From NCBI GenBank assembly GCA_024529925.1, contig JAFEUB010000968.1, positions 1,765,501-1,829,500 of the forward strand: DNA of 64,000 nt, written 5' to 3'. A program made the translations under genes and the position numbers. Under the pieces are notes generated by a model. It worked only from the letters and a program-made list of their open reading frames with translations, searched no databases and was not told where the DNA came from. Positions 13,152-21,364 of the stretch are shown here, piece by piece (the stretch's first letter is position 1; each line of letters opens with the position of its first letter). Origin of the DNA: Ophthalmolycus amberensis (taxonomy: Eukaryota > Chordata > Actinopteri > Perciformes > Zoarcidae).

Positions 13152-14441
13152 ATATCGTACCTGTGGCTGGTTATTAGAGTTCAGGATGAGGGCCCACAGG
13201 TCAGCACGGAGCCCCGTGGAACAGCCCTGCCTGCTGTACTGCTGCGCTGCTGCACTGTCCTGCTCCATGACCACTGGTTCAAAGAGGGAGACATATTTCT
13301 ATATTTCCTCCATGGCCAGTTTGAGTGCTGAAAATGTTACATTCATTTTACTCAAATAAATCTGATTAAAAAAAAAAAATGAATTTAATGAACTCAATAA
13401 TTAAATTGAGTTAAATTAAAATAAATGTATTAATTATTTATTCATGAATTAATTATATTGACTACATTTAAAATTCTATAAATGAATTCATTATGAATCA
13501 ATCCAAACTAAATTTAAGTGATTGTATTAAATTAAATCAAATGATTTGTAATTTATTCATTTAAATCAATTATTTAATTTATTTAATTAATTAATCAAAT
13601 TAACTGTAATTGAATCAACCATTAAATTAAATGACATCAAAATAATGATATTGATTTTAATTTAATACAATAAATTTGACCTGCCGACCGAGGTGACTGA
13701 CAAGAATTCATAGAAAGCCTCGTGATTTGCCGGCAGAATGATATAATAAGTACAAACAGCAGCTGGGAACATGAACACCTGCACGTGTTGAACGGCCGCA
13801 CAACAACAACGGCAGAACAGTTAAGAGGTTTGTTTTCTTCAGGAAAACTTGGAAAGGGCGCGCAGAAATAAAAGATCTTCTGACGTCGGACTTTGATGCA
13901 TCCAAAAAAAAAAACAAGAAGATAAGTTACGAAAACTACGACAAATACGCCACCGATTAATCTCACAGAGTGGGTGAGCTGCGGCTTCACAGCCACATGT
14001 TTGGGTTCAAACGTAACAATATATAAACATTAAAAAGCTCCATTCGACGCTAAATCTCTGTTGTGACAGTAGCCAAAAACACACAGCCCTTGACTTAAGG
14101 TGCTGGCCAGTCATAACATAAGCGAACACACTCCTCGCCTCTTCCATTTCCTGTTTGAGTGCACTTAACAACGTGCTTTTGGAATACAGCTCGAGGGCTT
14201 TGGGACCTGACGCACAGAGTGAAACAGCGGACCTGTGGCTGTGTATATAAAATGTATATAAAATGTATATAAAATGTATATAAAATGCAGCTTGTGCTTT
14301 GCAGATGCTTGATGTCTGATTGGTGTCCTGAACGGGGCCGGGGTTCATAGCAGAGCAACGAGAGGAGACCGGTGTCTATCGGGCCCATCGCTGCACCTGA
14401 GACGGCAAAGAGGAAGATCCATTAACGGCAGAGGAGCTGAC

Positions 14442-14478
<37 letters not shown>

Positions 14479-14816
14479 AGACTGACTCAAGGTCCCTCTA
14501 CTAAATATGGAGTGTAATACTAATGATCTGAACAATAATAAAGTATTGATACTCCTTGGTGCTCTTGGTTCAGATTCGGGTGCTTGGACCTCGGTACACC
14601 TGCTTGCAGGTCTAATTTGGATCAATTTGTGGCGAAAACGTTGCACATTAATGCATTTAAATCCCTCAACAAAAGAATTAGAAGAACAGAAAGCCATTTC
14701 AAGCAATACATTAAGAAACTAACCACACACTGACCTTTTTTCCCGATTTGAACATACTCGTTTTCAAACAAGTCTGCGCACGAATGAATGAATATGAGAG
14801 AGAGAGAAAGAAAGAG

Positions 14817-14859
<43 letters not shown>

Positions 14860-17800
14860 CAGATTAATAATGGCCCGGTATGGGCTCAGTTTTTCAAACT
14901 AATGTTATCTCTGTGATTTACAAAGGCAGAGCCGGTGGATACAAAGTCTATTTAAAGTCTAAACACCAGGCTGCAACAACGTCAATATATCTGGAACTTA
15001 ACAGAGATATTGTTTGAGGAAACCCAGACAGCCATGTGGCACAGGAGCGGCCCGGAGCGGTAAACACCCCGTGCGACCCCGGTGTTCATCAGGTAAACAC
15101 ATTTATTTGGGTTATTTCTGATTGATTGCTGCTAGAATGAAAATGGGTTTAGGTATGAAATAAAAAAAAGAAAGCTGCTGAATGGATGTCTTAGCTCTCG
15201 TTATCACTAATCGTACACGACATGCTGGTATATATTTGATAGGATAGAATAGACTGAATATAAAGCTGCCGCCAGCAGCCGCTTAGCTTAGCACAGACGT
15301 GTCGTTTTTTTGTTTGTAAATAATAATATTTCCCAAAATGTGAAACTATTCCTTTAACTACGATAGGTGCATGAACTTGTGTAGTAATACCTGGATGGAT
15401 GTGTGCATGGTCATCGATCCCCAGCTGCCCAGAGGTGAGGTTGAGCTCCGAGTAGGCCCGTCTCTGACAGTTTAACACACACAAAAAAACACACATTATA
15501 CATACATTGTGCATTTCCTGTGGCAGCTTAATAGGACATACTGTCGTACGCGTTGGAACTCAGCAGGTCACTCATGGACAAAACACCTGCCGCTCAAGAA
15601 ACAGATGAGTCCACATGTGGTCCCCCTACCAGCTGCGGGATGTCCCGGACGTTGAGGGGAACCTGGATGAGACCCCAGTGGCTCCTGACGCTGACGTCCT
15701 CGCTGCCGTCGTGATTCGGATTGCGCAGGCTGACTAACACCTGTGTGGAAAGCGACAACGCAGCGTATGGGAATTCATTTTTTGTCTTTCACTCTCGAGC
15801 TGCACACAAAAACAAAACATCTGCCTACCTCCAGGAAGTCTTTCGGGGCGTATACAGGCCTGACGCTAGCTAGATCTGGAGAGACACAAAGACACTAATG
15901 AATCTCTTCCAGCTGATACGTGTACACAATGTGTTACATGTGTTGTTCAGGAACAGGTTTAGAAGCTGTGAAAACTAGACTACACAAACGAATCCAAGCC
16001 TGAAGTCCCATTTACTGAACTAGAACTTGACTGTACTTCAGAATGCATTTGTGACACTCTCCAAAAGAAGAGTACAAGGACGGCTGAGGTACATTCAGAC
16101 AGCTTTGAGTGGGACTTCCACGCACTGTCGTAAATTAAAGTGCCGTGTCGTCCCCAGAACGAGGGCACGTTCAGGTTTGGACGGATACGGAGAGGGGGGT
16201 GGGGGGGGGGGGGGGGGTGCCGCTCGTTATCGCAGCTCTGGACAGCTTCTATGCTCACAGTCCAAAGTGTTTACAGCCGCAGGACGGCACATCCTAAATG
16301 TTATGATATGGCAGTGAGCTGCGATAGCATTGTTAGGACACAGGGTCACCGTGTTCTTTGTGAATGTAGCGGCTCGGCGTGCAAACGAGAGACGTGTCTT
16401 CTGAGACTAAATTATGATAAATACTTGAGCTGTGCTTAGAATCTAGGCTGTGCTTTCAACCAGTGTTTCCCAGAATCTACATCTGGAAAACCCTCATTTT
16501 ATACTTTACAGATGTTTCAGAGTGTGTACCCCGGTATGTAAAACATTCCCTGGATGACTTCTGGTACTCGTGCTAGATCTGGTTCAGAGATGCAAAACAC
16601 ACCGGCGAGCAGACACATCAACACTAATCTTTCATAAAAGGCAAGATGGGTAATGTCTGGAGGACCTGGTTCATCTGTGCCCATCTCGTTCCATTTGTTG
16701 GCGAGCTCCTTCTGCTCCGCCGCCGGCCTCTGCGGAGTGGGCGGGGGGAAAAAAAGGGGGAAGATTTCAACAAAACAAAACAGGAACCAATCTTTTGAAA
16801 AATGTCACATTAGAAATGTGGCCAGGAAATATAATCACGAGTCAACAACAACAAATCATTAAAAAAAAACAGATTTCCAAAACAAGCACCGCCTGTTTAT
16901 TTTTTGAGTATTTCTGCACTGTGAAATTATTGGCGGCCTTTGCCAGAGAACCTGAAGCAAGAGCCGCTGTAATTACACTACTGTCCGTTGGCTGTGATGA
17001 CAATACTGGAGTTACCATGCGAGCCAGAGGCACTCCAAGTTCTGTACTCATGCTGTTCAGGCTTTTGAGGACACGCTTCTCCCAGCCGGCCTGCGTAAGA
17101 GAGAGCACACACACACACACATTCAGAACTACTTGGCTTCGGATACCGTGTTACAAATACCTGGGCGATGGAAAACAAACAACAACAACAACAACAGGGT
17201 CCATGTCTCTGAAATCACAGAGAGAGAGTGAGAGAGAGTGAGGGGTGACGGAGATAAGAAGAGACAGACTGACCTGAGCCGCTCGCATGTAGGCCAGCGG
17301 CTCTTTGAGATGCTCTGGAGGAGCTGCGGGATGACTCGGGGGCAGCTGGCTAGAATAAGCAAACACAAGAGAGAGGGGGGGGTGTGGGGGGGGGGGGGCA
17401 ATGAGTGTTACAGTACAATAAAAGAATCAAGTAAATACACACTGTGTTGTTGAGGGATTGAAGCCACGGTGAACACAAACAACATAACGTTGTTGTAAAG
17501 AACTGCTGAAAAAGTGCTTAAGCTGTTAAACAGAAAAGGCAAATATAACGTGTTGAGATTCCTCTTTGTTAAAACAGGCAGTCAGTCACCATTAGTGCCT
17601 CGAGATGAGTCAGAGCGCGTCTCACAGCCAGACGTCTCATGTCACCCCCCCCCCCCCCCACTAGGCATGCTCAGGGCCATGTTGAATGACTCAAGGTCTC
17701 AGTGCGTTAAACAACGTTGGAAGTACTCTAAACACCTATAAGAGCACATAGGGCTGACTAATGGCCAGAAGGAGGAGGCATTAGTCAAATGAGTATGTCA

Positions 17801-19460
17801 TCCTGTTTTAAGAGCAGTAAGCATGTTTTCAGTGTGAGCCCAGAGAGGGAGAGAGAGAGAGAGAGCGAGAGAGACGTTACAATCAAAGGTGAGAGAGCTC
17901 AGTGGTGGAAACACCTTTCAAAAGATGTTTATTGAAGATGCAGAGTGTTTCCCAGCTGTTTGATTCTAATAAAGTTTACTAACGAGGGCTAAAAGGACGT
18001 AAACCCAGAATTATTATGGAGCAATTAACAACGGTGTACGATGTCTTTCTTGATAGCCAAAATAGCTCGTGAGCACATGAAGCCAATGCTACTGAAAGGA
18101 GAAGGTGAACATGACAATGTGAGGTACGAATAGGGTTGGGTATCGTTTGGGTTTTTTCCGATACCGGTGCTAAAACGATACTTTTAAAACGATACCGGTG
18201 CCTAAACGGTGCCTGAACCGATACTTTTTTCTTAAAATTGAACAATATATTAACTGTTTAAAGTATACTATAAATATAAATAAATACAAAACACTTGGCT
18301 TCAAACTACAGCTTTAAACTTTTTAACTATGAACAATATGTTAACAGTTTACAGTATACTTAAATAAATATAAATAAATACAACACACACACACTCTGTA
18401 CACACACTACAGCTTCAAACTTCAGCAATTATTTTGCAGCAATATGAGCATATTTTCCTTCTCTGGCAAAATACGACACGTCTCATGAATTATTTTACCA
18501 GTTGGTGGCGGTAATGCGCCAATCCGTCGTTTGCCAACCGCCAGTACACCTCAAAGGAGGAGAAGAAGAAGCTTCCGCGTGCCTGTGTTGTTGTGCTTAT
18601 GAGCGACAGCGCTAAGTACCCCGTTGTAATAATACTATGAGTGAGGAGCGGAGGACCGAGTCCTGCTGCCAGGACGGAGTCATCAGAGTAGTGTAAAAAA
18701 AAGTATTTCAATCAGCTCAAGCACCGAAAGGAGGCACCGAAATATGCGTTACATTTCGGTCCGGTAGGTACCGGACGTATAGGAACCGGTTCCATATTGG
18801 CACCGAGTTTCGGTACCCAACCCTAGGTACGAATAGTTGTACAAAGATGTGCGCAAGGCTACTTTGTATCCAAATGATCAATAATACCCAAAACTCATGG
18901 GAATGTGCGTATGTGCGTCACACAGATAACTGAAACTGCATGTAACTTACACTTGCAGTTCTCTGTACACTGCATTCTGTAGCTGTCTCTCCCAGCCTGT
19001 GTAAAACATAAAGACACACCATCACCACACACACACACAAACAATAATACATTAGTTATAGTTTTTATTAGAATAGGCAGGAGGCTCAGTGACAGTTTGT
19101 GTGTGCGCGTGTGGTGCAGAAGAAGACAGGAATGTGCCCACCTGACGTTTTGAGAACACTGCGCACGTCTTCTTTTAGGGAATCCAATTTGATGTCAGGT
19201 TGATGTAAACACTCCTACATGACATGTGAGGCACAACACAAACAGTAGGATGTGTGTTATAGAGTGTGTACGCTGTGTTCTTACATTGACGGCAACAACC
19301 TGCTTCGTTATAGCCACAAGCTAACTAAGCTAGCTAGCCCCCTCCCTCCCTCCCTCGCGCTCACTTTGGCTCGTCTCTCTATCTGAGAGTGTAAATGGCT
19401 TCCTTTCAGCCGCTGGACGATGTGAGCGATGGTCAGCGATAACTCGGAGCCCTCGTCCAT
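7309..19460 (-). CDS. tbc1d19: TBC1D19, TBC-domain (Rab-GAP-like) protein; complete, 21 coding exons, 525 aa
   Basis: The coding sequence joins 19460-19365, 19214-19142, 18996-18951, 17349-17274, 17090-17016, 16729-16666, 15875-15829, 15740-15630, 15463-15391, 14773-14735, 13273-13161, 12416-12342, 12152-12090, 10151-10067, 9859-9815, 9305-9273, 9154-9045, 8930-8839, 8630-8515, 8411-8341 and 7383-7309, read downward. The sum is 1578 nt, in frame to TGA, and all introns are GT-AG. The 525 aa match the roughly 526 aa of mammalian TBC1D19. The N-terminal half is family-specific; the TBC domain spans about residues 235-500. Recognisable blocks are GLRADLWALIL (253-263), VIQHDLLVD (283-291) and FSGYLSTDQLLLLWDR (exon 19). 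The arginine-finger position of IxxDxxR is Val290 and the glutamine-finger position is His366, so GAP catalysis by the usual dual-finger route is not expected. The gene lies head to head with cckar. Its cellular role is poorly defined. Confidence 0.95.
7384..8340 (-). other. tbc1d19 intron 20
   Basis: This 957-bp intron has no exon inside. It contains a poly-C run near 7806-7820, a poly-G run near 7891-7902 and a poly-G run of about 16 at 8275-8291. Confidence 0.8.
8341..8411 (-). CDS. tbc1d19: tbc1d19 coding exon 20
   Basis: The exon lies between acceptor CTCCAG and donor GTATGT. It encodes residues 478-501 (VLAAAVFAFRAENLMEV and following), in frame with exons 19 and 21. Confidence 0.95.
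8515..8630 (-). CDS. tbc1d19: tbc1d19 coding exon 19
   Basis: The exon lies between acceptor CCCCAG and donor GTAAGA. It encodes residues 439-477 including FKWMVRAFSGYL and LLLLWDR, the C-terminal TBC motif with the conserved W-D pair. Confidence 0.97.
8839..8930 (-). CDS. tbc1d19: tbc1d19 coding exon 18
   Basis: The exon lies between acceptor CTGCAG and donor GTGAGT. It encodes GIVSLCLQFERLLQ and FYHLRQIGAQ, part of the TBC domain. A CA repeat (8811-8827) begins about 11 nt into the downstream intron. Confidence 0.95.
9045..9154 (-). CDS. tbc1d19: tbc1d19 coding exon 17
   Basis: The exon lies between acceptor CTGCAG and donor GTAAAC. It encodes APLCFLYNEPSKLYSVF and REMYIRYFFRLHSIS, helices of the TBC domain. 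Confidence 0.95.
9273..9305 (-). CDS. tbc1d19: tbc1d19 coding exon 16 (33-nt micro-exon)
   Basis: The exon encodes VIPFHGFSMY between acceptor TTCACAG and donor GTGAGT. It aligns with the YxQG motif of active TBC domains; here the Gln position is His366. Confidence 0.9.
9306..9814 (-). other. tbc1d19 intron 15 with (TA)n microsatellite
   Basis: This 509-bp AT-rich intron contains a (TA)n run of 37 bp at 9423-9459. No exon was seen. Confidence 0.8.
9815..9859 (-). CDS. tbc1d19: tbc1d19 coding exon 15
   Basis: The exon lies between acceptor TGAACAG and donor GTGAGC. It encodes KGGEEECAVVYPPN. The first half (GGEEE, from a purine-rich stretch) is diverged from mammals; YPPNG is conserved. Confidence 0.88.
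10003..10050. repeat. (GT)n microsatellite in tbc1d19 intron 14
   Basis: About 23 GT units are visible. On the transcribed sense this is a CA repeat starting 17 nt after the exon 14 donor. Confidence 0.95.
10067..10151 (-). CDS. tbc1d19: tbc1d19 coding exon 14
   Basis: The exon lies between acceptor TTGCCAG and donor GTGAGA. It encodes VLLCFSRDTAVLEHF and ATPPRSFIQ. Confidence 0.95.
10152..12089 (-). other. tbc1d19 intron 13
   Basis: This 1.9-kb intron has an imperfect CA/CG repeat at 10188-10241 and a poly-G run of about 17 near 11262-11278. Open frames around 11041-11298 are non-coding by composition, with no splice context. Confidence 0.8.
12090..12152 (-). CDS. tbc1d19: tbc1d19 coding exon 13
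   Basis: The exon lies between acceptor CTCCCAG and donor GTACTC. It encodes DVKLTASNDDYYFVFED and FLYQ, matching the mammalian protein almost exactly. Confidence 0.96.
12342..12416 (-). CDS. tbc1d19: tbc1d19 coding exon 12 (arginine-finger region)
   Basis: The exon lies between acceptor TTCTCAG and donor GTACAC. It encodes residues 272-296, including VIQHDLLVDNLIYK. The usual IxxDxxR has Val290 (codon 12362-12360) in place of Arg. Confidence 0.96.
12417..13160 (-). other. tbc1d19 intron 11
   Basis: This 744-bp intron has a 43-bp TG/CA microsatellite (13109-13151) beginning 10 nt after the exon 11 donor. No exon was seen inside. Confidence 0.8.
13109..13151. repeat. (TG)n microsatellite next to tbc1d19 exon 11 donor
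   Basis: About 20 TG units; on the sense strand (CA)n immediately downstream of the donor GTACGATATG. Confidence 0.95.
13161..13273 (-). CDS. tbc1d19: tbc1d19 coding exon 11 (start of TBC domain)
   Basis: The exon lies between acceptor GAACCAG (weak pyrimidine tract) and donor GTACGA. It encodes VMEQDSAAAQQYSRQG and GLRADLWALILN, the conserved RxxLW helix that opens the TBC fold. Confidence 0.93.
13365..13680. repeat. AT-rich low-complexity block
   Basis: About 300 bp consist almost entirely of degenerate TTAAAT/AATTAA words. No unit repeats exactly. Confidence 0.7.
14241..14287. repeat. 11-bp tandem repeat, four copies (GTATATAAAAT)
   Basis: The unit GTATATAAAAT is repeated head to tail four times within tbc1d19 intron 10. 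Confidence 0.9.
14735..14773 (-). CDS. tbc1d19: tbc1d19 coding exon 10 (39-nt micro-exon)
   Basis: The exon lies between acceptor TGCGCAG and donor GTCAGT. It encodes LFENEYVQIGKK flanked by split codons, matching the mammalian ELFENEHVRIGQK segment and restoring the frame between exons 9 and 11. Confidence 0.9.
14774..15390 (-). other. tbc1d19 intron 9
   Basis: This 617-bp intron holds a (GA)n tract (14797-14855) and, at about 15220-15358, a degenerate copy of a dispersed teleost repeat also found at 23675, 33655 and 61181. Confidence 0.75.
15220..15358 (-). repeat. Dispersed MITE-like repeat, copy 1
   Basis: Shared words are the GCTTAGCTTAGC core and the terminal ATTTCCCAAAATGTGAAAC...TTCCTTTAA, in reverse orientation to the copy at 33655. 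The middle appears deleted. Confidence 0.55.
15391..15463 (-). CDS. tbc1d19: tbc1d19 coding exon 9
   Basis: The exon lies between acceptor ACTGTCAG and donor GTATTA. It encodes RRAYSELNLTSGQLGIDD and following residues. The QLGIDD core matches mammals; the flanks are diverged. Confidence 0.9.
15630..15740 (-). CDS. tbc1d19: tbc1d19 coding exon 8
   Basis: The exon lies between acceptor CACACAG and donor GTAGGG. It encodes VLVSLRNPNHDGSEDV and WGLIQVPLNVRDIPQL. Confidence 0.95.
15829..15875 (-). CDS. tbc1d19: tbc1d19 coding exon 7
   Basis: The exon lies between acceptor CTCCAG and donor GTAGGC. It encodes LASVRPVYAPKDFLE. Confidence 0.93.
15876..16665 (-). other. tbc1d19 intron 6
   Basis: This 790-bp intron contains a poly-G run near 16197-16217. 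No exon was seen. Confidence 0.8.
16666..16729 (-). CDS. tbc1d19: tbc1d19 coding exon 6
   Basis: The exon lies between acceptor CCGCAG and donor GTCCTC (a weak donor). It encodes RPAAEQKELANKWNEM and GTDEP. Confidence 0.93.
17016..17090 (-). CDS. tbc1d19: tbc1d19 coding exon 5
   Basis: The exon lies between acceptor TACGCAG and donor GTAACT. It encodes AGWEKRVLKSLNSMSTEL and GVPLARM. Confidence 0.95.
17274..17349 (-). CDS. tbc1d19: tbc1d19 coding exon 4
   Basis: The exon lies between acceptor TTCTAG and donor GTCAGT. It encodes QLPPSHPAAPPEHLKEP and LAYMRAAQ, a Pro-rich segment conserved in mammals. Confidence 0.96.
17350..18950 (-). other. tbc1d19 intron 3, carrying a hAT-like MITE
   Basis: This 1.6-kb intron contains a poly-G run near 17387-17398, a poly-C run near 17645-17659, a short GA tract near 17848-17875 and the 695-bp non-autonomous DNA transposon at 18131-18825. 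Confidence 0.85.
18131..18825. mobile_element. Non-autonomous hAT-like DNA transposon with 8-bp target duplication
   Basis: The element begins TAGGGTTGGGTATCG and ends CGGTACCCAACCCTA, giving imperfect terminal inverted repeats of about 15 bp (one mismatch). It is flanked on both sides by the perfect 8-bp direct repeat GGTACGAA (18123-18130 and 18826-18833), the target-duplication length of hAT elements. The interior is rich in CGATACCGG-type words near both ends and has no long open frame, so it is a MITE that depends on a transposase elsewhere. The intact duplication suggests a fairly recent insertion. Confidence 0.88.
18951..18996 (-). CDS. tbc1d19: tbc1d19 coding exon 3
   Basis: The exon lies between acceptor TACACAG and donor GTAAGT. 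It encodes WERQLQNAVYRELQ with split codons at both ends. Confidence 0.94.
19142..19214 (-). CDS. tbc1d19: tbc1d19 coding exon 2
   Basis: The exon lies between acceptor CATGTAG and donor GTGGGC. It encodes ECLHQPDIKLDSLKEDV and RSVLKTS. IKLxSLKED is shared with mammals. Confidence 0.92.
19365..19460 (-). CDS. tbc1d19: tbc1d19 coding exon 1 (start codon at 19460)
   Basis: The ATG is in context GAGGGATGG. The exon encodes MDEGSELSLTIAHIVQRL and KGSHLHSQIERRAK, closely matching the mammalian N-terminus, and ends at donor GTGAGC. The intron after it is only 150 bp. Confidence 0.95.
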
Positions 19461-19594
19461 CCCTCCTCAACCCAAAGTGTGGCGTCTGAAACACGGCTCC
19501 GTTTTGATGTATCGTGCGTTAGCCAGCATCCGCACCCTGCAGAGGTTACTTAGCAACTGAGGGACGGTGCAGGGGGGGGGCGGGGAAACAAGAA

Positions 19595-19612
19595 CCGGAA
19601 ACTTGGTTCCGG
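19595..19612. promoter_or_regulatory. Inverted pair of ETS-type motifs, tbc1d19 promoter
   Basis: CCGGAA (19595-19600) and its inverse TTCCGG (19607-19612) are 6 bp apart, about 135-150 bp upstream of the tbc1d19 ATG, next to a G-rich tract. ETS/GABP sites of this kind are common in TATA-less promoters. Confidence 0.45.
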
Positions 19613-19617
19613 AATGA

Positions 19618-20135
19618 AGATCTGTCATTTTTCTTATGGAAATACTCAAATAAAATACAAGTACATGAATACTGTACTTGCAGTACATTACTCATGTACT
19701 GCAGGCCTTACGCTCAGTTTTGTTGTACTTGTACTTTACTTGAGTATTTCCATTTGTGCTCCTTCATACTTCCAAATATTGCACTTTTTACCTCACTGCA
19801 CTTATCTGAGAACTTAAGTCACATGACTTTTTATATGATCGGATAACAAAATCTAATTTATAATTGTTAGAAATAAAAACACCCAACATCTTATAATGTG
19901 GTAAATATAGCTTCACCTCAACTACATCAATGAAATGTTGCGTAGACATGAATATGCATCCGTTTTGACCATCAAATAATATCATATACATTCATATTAC
20001 TTAATAACAGAGTTTCTTTATGCAGAATGAATACTTTTACTGTTGATGCTTTGAGTACAGTTGATGATAATACTTCTGTACTTTTATAAATGAGATTTTT
20101 ATGCAGGACTTTTACTTGTTGGCCTACATGAATTC
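19618..20135. repeat. Degenerate dispersed teleost repeat with TACTT/AAGTA words
   Basis: The sequence is full of ACTTGAGTA, GTACTTGTACTTTACTT, AATACTTTTACTG, TACTTCTGTACTTTTAT and GCAGGACTTTTACTTG. This wording resembles a widespread fish interspersed repeat. The ends and class cannot be fixed without a repeat library. Confidence 0.45.
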
Positions 20136-21243
20136 CACATGTGCATTTTTGTATGGGCATAACTTCAAATGACCCCAAAAGGAATTGCTCTAGTTCGAGG
20201 CGAATTACAGCACCAGTGTGTTCTTCCTGTTTACTTCCGATGCAAAGGCAATTAAGGTGCATCTGTTGTGAAAATTACTTATGTATGTTTTCATAGAAGT
20301 GACAGTGATGTCGCAAAGCTGCTTAGAACATTGTAAACCCATCTCTAGTGTTTGATGAACCACAGCTAGCCTTAAAATATCACCAGCTGTTTCTCTCACG
20401 TGCGAATATAGCTTCAAGCCCAACTCTTTCATCAGGAGTTTATAACAACATTACTAATGCTTTCTTGGCTTGTCTTGCAGGGACAATATTGTTCAACATG
20501 TGACTCATCCCACAATATTGGAGTTGGCGTTGTTTGGCCACTAATGACAAGAGCATCTCTGCACCTTTCAGAACAATTACAGCACGAGCCAATGGACTTG
20601 CCACTGCCGGCAATAGCATGCTTTGAAATGTGTCATGGAAGCATGGTCACAGATAGCCTAGACGCAGTACAGAACACTCACTGGTCCCAGATATCTGACA
20701 TTTAGAAATGCAGTTCATTTCAGTGCTGCACCTTGACTTGATGTCTTTTGGCCCATCAGTCCTCTCTTATAAATGATGCGGGGAATTTGACATATTCGAG
20801 GTATTAATAAAGAATCAAGAAGGATGTGCTCAATGCAGACAACATACTGCCTACTTCTGTGCAGAATCTCTATTACTGCAATGATTTACGACTGTTTGTT
20901 TTATAAAAACAAAAAAAGGGGGCGGGGGGGGGGGGGGCGAGATGCTGACTTGCACAAACCCTAAAGGCGGGCTGCGCACTCAAGAATGCAACCCGTGCAC
21001 ATGTTGTCAGTAGATGGAAATGCTGAGCACGAGTGGAGCGCAGCGCACCAGAGCGCACGGAAACTTGTAGAGACCATTATTATTATTTTCCTGATTTCTT
21101 CTCTTTTTTTAAAATCGGCTGAGACGGACTGTTGTGACACTTCTCATTGTTTGTATTTTCGTGTAAGAGCATGACGCACGCTCTTCATACCATATGACTG
21201 CTTTTTTATTTTTTTTACTTGAGGCTATAGGAGAGAACGCGAC

Positions 21244-21364
21244 ATGGAGACGTTTACAATACACGACATGCTCATAAATTCAACTGACCTGAATAAGATT
21301 TTATGTAATTTTGGAATCAGGAATATTTCGGAGTGCGAACAGGATCCTTCACCCGAACCTAAAG
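21244..21364 (+). CDS. cckar: cckar coding exon 1 (extracellular N-terminus)
   Basis: The exon begins METFTIHDMLINSTDL and ends PSPEPK before donor GTAGGC. This is the first ATG after a short in-frame upstream stretch and gives a tail about the length of the mammalian one. Two N-glycosylation sequons and two cysteines are present. Confidence 0.85.

Larger units (their letters stand above)
13274..14734 (-). other. tbc1d19 intron 10
   Basis: This 1.46-kb intron contains an AT-rich low-complexity block (13365-13680), four tandem 11-bp TATATAAAATG-type units (about 14241-14287) and a (CT)n tract (14447-14475). No exon was found. Confidence 0.8.
19461..21243. promoter_or_regulatory. Shared upstream region between divergent tbc1d19 and cckar
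   Basis: The ATG codons of tbc1d19 (19460, minus) and cckar (21244, plus) are 1.8 kb apart and point away from each other. The tbc1d19 side has a GC-box-like G-rich stretch and an inverted ETS-type pair (19595-19612). The middle is occupied by a dispersed repeat (about 19618-20135). No open frame here looks coding. Confidence 0.6.
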
